Shown in pieces: positions 61,222-64,000 of a stretch of 64,000 nucleotides of DNA (position 1 is the first letter of the stretch; every line of letters starts with the position of its first letter). The stretch is from Marifrigoribacter sp965178585 (GTDB lineage: Bacteria > Bacteroidota > Bacteroidia > Flavobacteriales > Flavobacteriaceae). A model generated the notes under the pieces. The model was not told the DNA's origin. It did not search any database and saw only the letters and a program-made list of their open reading frames with translations. The stretch covers positions 1,364,001 through 1,428,000 of the forward strand of contig OZ238267.1 in the NCBI GenBank assembly GCA_965178585.1, given 5' to 3'. A program made the translations under genes and the position numbers.

Positions 61222-61986
61222 TTAAGATTTTTTAGTTTTATTTACACGCTTATCTTTATTTTTAACGAATATGAGTTTGTTTTTACTTTTAGGACTCACT
61301 CTTTGATCTAAATCAAAATTCCCGATAGATTTAATTAATGGAGTTAATTTATCGAACCCATAATTTCTTGAATCAAAATTAGGTTGTTTTTTTTGTAATA
61401 GACTACCCACATCTCCAAGAAATGCCCAACCGTCTTCATCTGAAAGATCTGAAATTGTTGAAGAGATTAAATTAATTTCTTTACGAGTTATTTTATCAAG
61501 ACTTTCGTTAAGTTTATCTTTTCCGGTAGTATACTCTTTCTTTTCAGATTGATTTCTAATTATTTCAACATAAATAAATTTATCACAGGCAACTATAAAT
61601 GGATTTGGAGTCTTCTTTTCTCCTATACCTAATACCAGCATTCCAGCTTCTCTTAATCGTGTTGCAAGTCTTGTAAAATCACTGTCACTTGATACCAAAC
61701 AAAACCCACTTACTTTTTCTGAATAAAGAATATCCATTGCATCAATTATCATCGCTGAATCTGTTGCGTTTTTTCCTGTAGTGTATCCGTATTGCTGAAT
61801 TGGAGTAATAGCATTTTCTAACAGTAGATTTTTCCACTTTGTTAAATTCGGTTTTGTCCAGTCTCCGTATATTCTTTTAATTGTTGGATTGCCATATTTA
61901 GCTATTTCTTCCATCATTTCTTTTACATGTGCAGAAGGTATATTATCTCCGTCAATTAGCACCGCTAGGTTTAAATTTTTTTCCAT
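61222..61986 (-). CDS. NYN-domain ribonuclease-like protein with C-terminal OST-HTH/LOTUS domain
   Basis: 254 residues. The NYN (LabA-like) domain at about 1-145 has the PIN-type acidic residues: AVLIDGDN (Asp12, Asp14), ATDSAMIIDAMD and LVSSDSDFTRLATRLREAG. The C-terminal part at about 170-245 (INLISSTISDLSDEDGWAFLGDVGSLLQKKQPNFDSRNYG) is an OST-HTH/LOTUS module that binds RNA. This LabA-like/OST-HTH architecture is widespread in bacteria and thought to act on RNA; the targets are unknown. Single gene, well-supported ATG. Confidence 0.92.
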   Translation of the reverse strand: MEKNLNLAVLIDGDNIPSAHVKEMMEEIAKYGNPTIKRIYGDWTKPNLTKWKNLLLENAITPIQQYGYTTGKNATDSAMIIDAMDILYSEKVSGFCLVSSDSDFTRLATRLREAGMLVLGIGEKKTPNPFIVACDKFIYVEIIRNQSEKKEYTTGKDKLNESLDKITRKEINLISSTISDLSDEDGWAFLGDVGSLLQKKQPNFDSRNYGFDKLTPLIKSIGNFDLDQRVSPKSKNKLIFVKNKDKRVNKTKKS

Positions 61987-62078
61987 TTAAGTTCTCTATT
62001 TTTTTACTGTTTGAGCATAAGCTCTATTTGTCTTTTGTATAAAACAATTTTATTAGTTGCACTTTAAGTTCAGTCAAT

Positions 62079-62813
62079 TCATTCAATTTTAGTGTCAATT
62101 TTTTCCATGATTTTTAAAGCGTCTCTTTTATATTCTTTTAAATGTACCAAATAAATCTTGTAATGCAGTAAATAGAAAGAACCAACTCTATTTCTGTAAT
62201 CTGATGTAAGTAAATAATTAATTAAATCATTATTTGTTATTGACTTTTCATCTCGACCAAAGTAAAAATCATTAAACCAAGGTTTGTTGTTTTTCCAATA
62301 ACGATAATTATCTTCAAAATCTGTGGACATTTCTCTAAGAGCAATATCAATTTCAGTATTATAATAAGAATAAAAACTATTGATGTTAATTATCAGACTG
62401 TCTTTTTGAATATCAAACAATGTACTATTGTCTTCGAGTAATTTTAATCCACGTTTTTTTAATACAATATCTGGATATCCACTAATAATGGAAATACATT
62501 TTCTACAATTCGTATAATTTTCAAAGGTCATATTGTTGTCAATAATCTTTTTGAAAACACTATCTGCTGATTCCATATAATCCACAATTTCGTCAATAGC
62601 TATAATATCTGATTGTAAATCACTTTTTATAATGGAATATACATTGTTAATGGTGTTATGAAGCTTACGTTGCTCATTCCAATTATTAATCTGTAGAGCT
62701 ATTAATATTCCAAAAACTACTAATACAATCTCGCCAATAGCATACCTTATGTATTTCATGGGTTTGTTATCATCTGCCATTTTTTTTCGAATTTTTCTAA
62801 AGAATGGAATCAT
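62079..62813 (-). CDS. DUF6090-family single-pass membrane protein
   Basis: 244 residues. After a basic N-terminus (FFRKIRKKMADDNKPMKYIRYA) comes one membrane helix (IGEIVLVVFGILIALQINNW), the hallmark of the DUF6090 family of flavobacteria, then NEQRKLHNTINNVYSIIKSDL and a helical periplasmic part. The family has no known function and often occurs in many copies per genome. Two cysteines (CRKC, residues about 103-106) could form a disulfide. The start at 62813 matches the family's usual N-terminus. Confidence 0.88.
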   Translation of the reverse strand: MIPFFRKIRKKMADDNKPMKYIRYAIGEIVLVVFGILIALQINNWNEQRKLHNTINNVYSIIKSDLQSDIIAIDEIVDYMESADSVFKKIIDNNMTFENYTNCRKCISIISGYPDIVLKKRGLKLLEDNSTLFDIQKDSLIININSFYSYYNTEIDIALREMSTDFEDNYRYWKNNKPWFNDFYFGRDEKSITNNDLINYLLTSDYRNRVGSFYLLHYKIYLVHLKEYKRDALKIMEKIDTKIE

Positions 62814-62892
62814 AAGATTTATTGTGTTTTATAGTGAATCTTAAAGGTTACATATCCAAAGGTATCATTTATAGGCTTATGTTTCTAAATAA

Positions 62893-64000
62893 CTACTTAT
62901 TATTCTGATAAATAAGCTCGCCTAGTTTCTGTACCTCTGAAGGTAAACCATCTGGAGCATTTGTTAAAATAGGAGTGTTGGTTAGAAGCGAGATGACAAT
63001 GTCATAATCAGGATATATTATTAAAACGGCTCCTGAGGAAGGTAATTCACCTGCGTGATACCAGATTTCAGTACCATTTAAATCTTTTCCTAAATACCAT
63101 CCCAATCCGTAGTTGGTTGGATTTTGATTTGCATATTGCATTTCAAAAAGCAATTTTTTATACTCTGTGTTTAGGAAAGTACCCTCTAAAAATTCATTTC
63201 CAAAATTCACGAGATCATCTGTAGTTGAAATTAGGCCGCCACTAGGGTGATTATAGCTTAAATCATAAGGTTTTGCTTCTTCCTCATTTGGATAATAAAA
63301 CTTACTTATATGGATCATGGTGCTATCTGCAATATCTCCATAGGTGCTTTCCATTAAAAGCGGATCCCAAATATTTTGCTGCATATAATCCAAGTAGTTT
63401 TCTTCCGAAGCACCTTCGATTACGGCTCCTAAAAGGTCATAACCAAAAGAAGAATATAAAAACTGTTGCCCGGGTTTAGACATTAGGCTGTCATTCTTAA
63501 AAATAGAAATCGCTTCTGTCGCGGTTTCGAAATGTGGGTTGTTAAACAATTCGTCGGTACTGATTTCGTAATAGTCACGTATCCCACCTAAATGTCCTGC
63601 TAGTTGCCGTGTAGTAAGCTTGTGTTTTTTTTCTGGAAAAGAGGGGACATAGGCTCTTACATCAGCATCTAAGTCTAACCTTCCTTCAGAAGCCAATTTA
63701 ATTATTGCGGTGGCGGTTATCGGCTTGGTAACACTTGCAATTCTAAAGCGTGTTTTTGGGTTAACTCTTACTTTATCTTCAAGATCGCTATAACCAAAAC
63801 CAGACGAAAATATAGAGCTGCCTTTAGAACTGACAGAGAGTTGCATTCCTGGGATTGAATAGTTTTCAATAAAGTCTTTTCCCCATTTTGTGATTTTCGA
63901 TTCTAAAGTTTTTAATGATGGTGAATCTCCCTCATCAATTAAAGAATTTAGGTTTTTAGGAGGTTTATTACTCATTAATATTTTTGCTGAAACAATAGAG
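62893..64000 (-). CDS. class C beta-lactamase-like serine hydrolase, 5' end outside window
   Basis: The internal ATG at 63975 gives 360 residues, but the frame stays open to the window edge with SIVSAKILMSNKPP, so the true start and probably a signal peptide lie beyond it. Numbering from that ATG, the nucleophile is Ser81 in SVTK; the second motif is YSS (in FLYSSFGYDLLG, in place of YxN) and the third is YHAGELPSSG in place of KTG. This is the general penicillin-binding/esterase-type family (Pfam beta-lactamase), not a true AmpC. Substrate unknown, perhaps peptides or esters. Cytoplasmic location is unlikely. Confidence 0.88.
   Translation of the reverse strand, partial: SIVSAKILMSNKPPKNLNSLIDEGDSPSLKTLESKITKWGKDFIENYSIPGMQLSVSSKGSSIFSSGFGYSDLEDKVRVNPKTRFRIASVTKPITATAIIKLASEGRLDLDADVRAYVPSFPEKKHKLTTRQLAGHLGGIRDYYEISTDELFNNPHFETATEAISIFKNDSLMSKPGQQFLYSSFGYDLLGAVIEGASEENYLDYMQQNIWDPLLMESTYGDIADSTMIHISKFYYPNEEEAKPYDLSYNHPSGGLISTTDDLVNFGNEFLEGTFLNTEYKKLLFEMQYANQNPTNYGLGWYLGKDLNGTEIWYHAGELPSSGAVLIIYPDYDIVISLLTNTPILTNAPDGLPSEVQKLGELIYQNNK

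Overview
The window looks like a chromosomal segment from a flavobacterium (Bacteroidota, Flavobacteriaceae or a close relative). The DNA is AT-rich. Signal peptides often end in -AQ, and there are Bacteroidota-type promoters (TTTG, 17-21 bases, TAnnTTTG). Other family markers are a type IX secretion C-terminal domain, an FecI/FecR/TonB-receptor unit, a CzcA-TolC fusion pump, menaquinone genes, a DUF6090 protein and a two-domain fused branched-chain 2-oxoacid dehydrogenase E1. I saw no tRNA, rRNA, CRISPR array, insertion sequence or phage gene. Genes are densely packed. The longest gene-free gaps are 29775-30024, 35345-35570 and 53091-53293, all under 300 bases.

Layout. 1-3925: end of a LuxR-type response regulator, an RluA-type pseudouridine synthase, panB, a secreted NTF2-like protein and sdaA. 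4041-5680: a umuDC operon whose UmuD has lost both protease residues and which is preceded by two identical palindromes. 5691-7758: dnaK with its promoter, an upstream inverted repeat and a terminator. 7844-13801: a metal-efflux operon (small His-rich protein, RND pump fused to an outer-membrane channel, lipoprotein adaptor). 13852-20308: an LRR protein, an esterase, menI-menF-menD, a STAS-like protein, cvfB and a SnoaL-like protein. 20478-25163: SDR, VOC, TIGR01777 epimerase, a [4Fe-4S]-type uracil-DNA glycosylase and a FucP-like transporter. 25254-29774: a secreted C1 peptidase and a large FG-GAP/UnbV lipoprotein. 30025-33672: a four-subunit 2-oxoacid:ferredoxin oxidoreductase operon divergent from menB. 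33694-35344: asnB broken by an apparent 14-base deletion. 35571-46005: fused E1 dehydrogenase, a small membrane protein, a degenerate M1-peptidase/beta-barrel fusion, a T9SS-exported nuclease/phosphatase, a LOG-family protein and uvrA. 46111-47698: hemG, a GNAT acetyltransferase and a DoxX-like protein.

47836-53090 is the most unusual block. It has four overlapping minus-strand genes (SDR, sulfotransferase, DUF1214, EthD-like) divergent from a 3-beta-hydroxysteroid-dehydrogenase-like gene, with somewhat higher G+C than its surroundings. It reads as a compact pathway for a steroid-like or other hydrophobic alcohol and may have been acquired. 53294-54513 is cbpA-cbpM. 54602-61071 is a sigma/anti-sigma/TonB-receptor regulon divergent from two acidic lipoproteins that share a repeated domain. 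61222-64000 holds a NYN/OST-HTH protein, a DUF6090 protein and a serine hydrolase cut by the window end.

Functional links: menF, menD, menI and menB make menaquinone, the electron acceptor of HemG. The ferredoxin-type and NAD-type branched-chain oxoacid dehydrogenases are two routes for the same substrate class. UvrA, UmuDC and the UDG are DNA-repair functions scattered through the window. Several genes have a TAnnTTTG box only 4-6 bases before the start codon, implying leaderless or nearly leaderless mRNAs.
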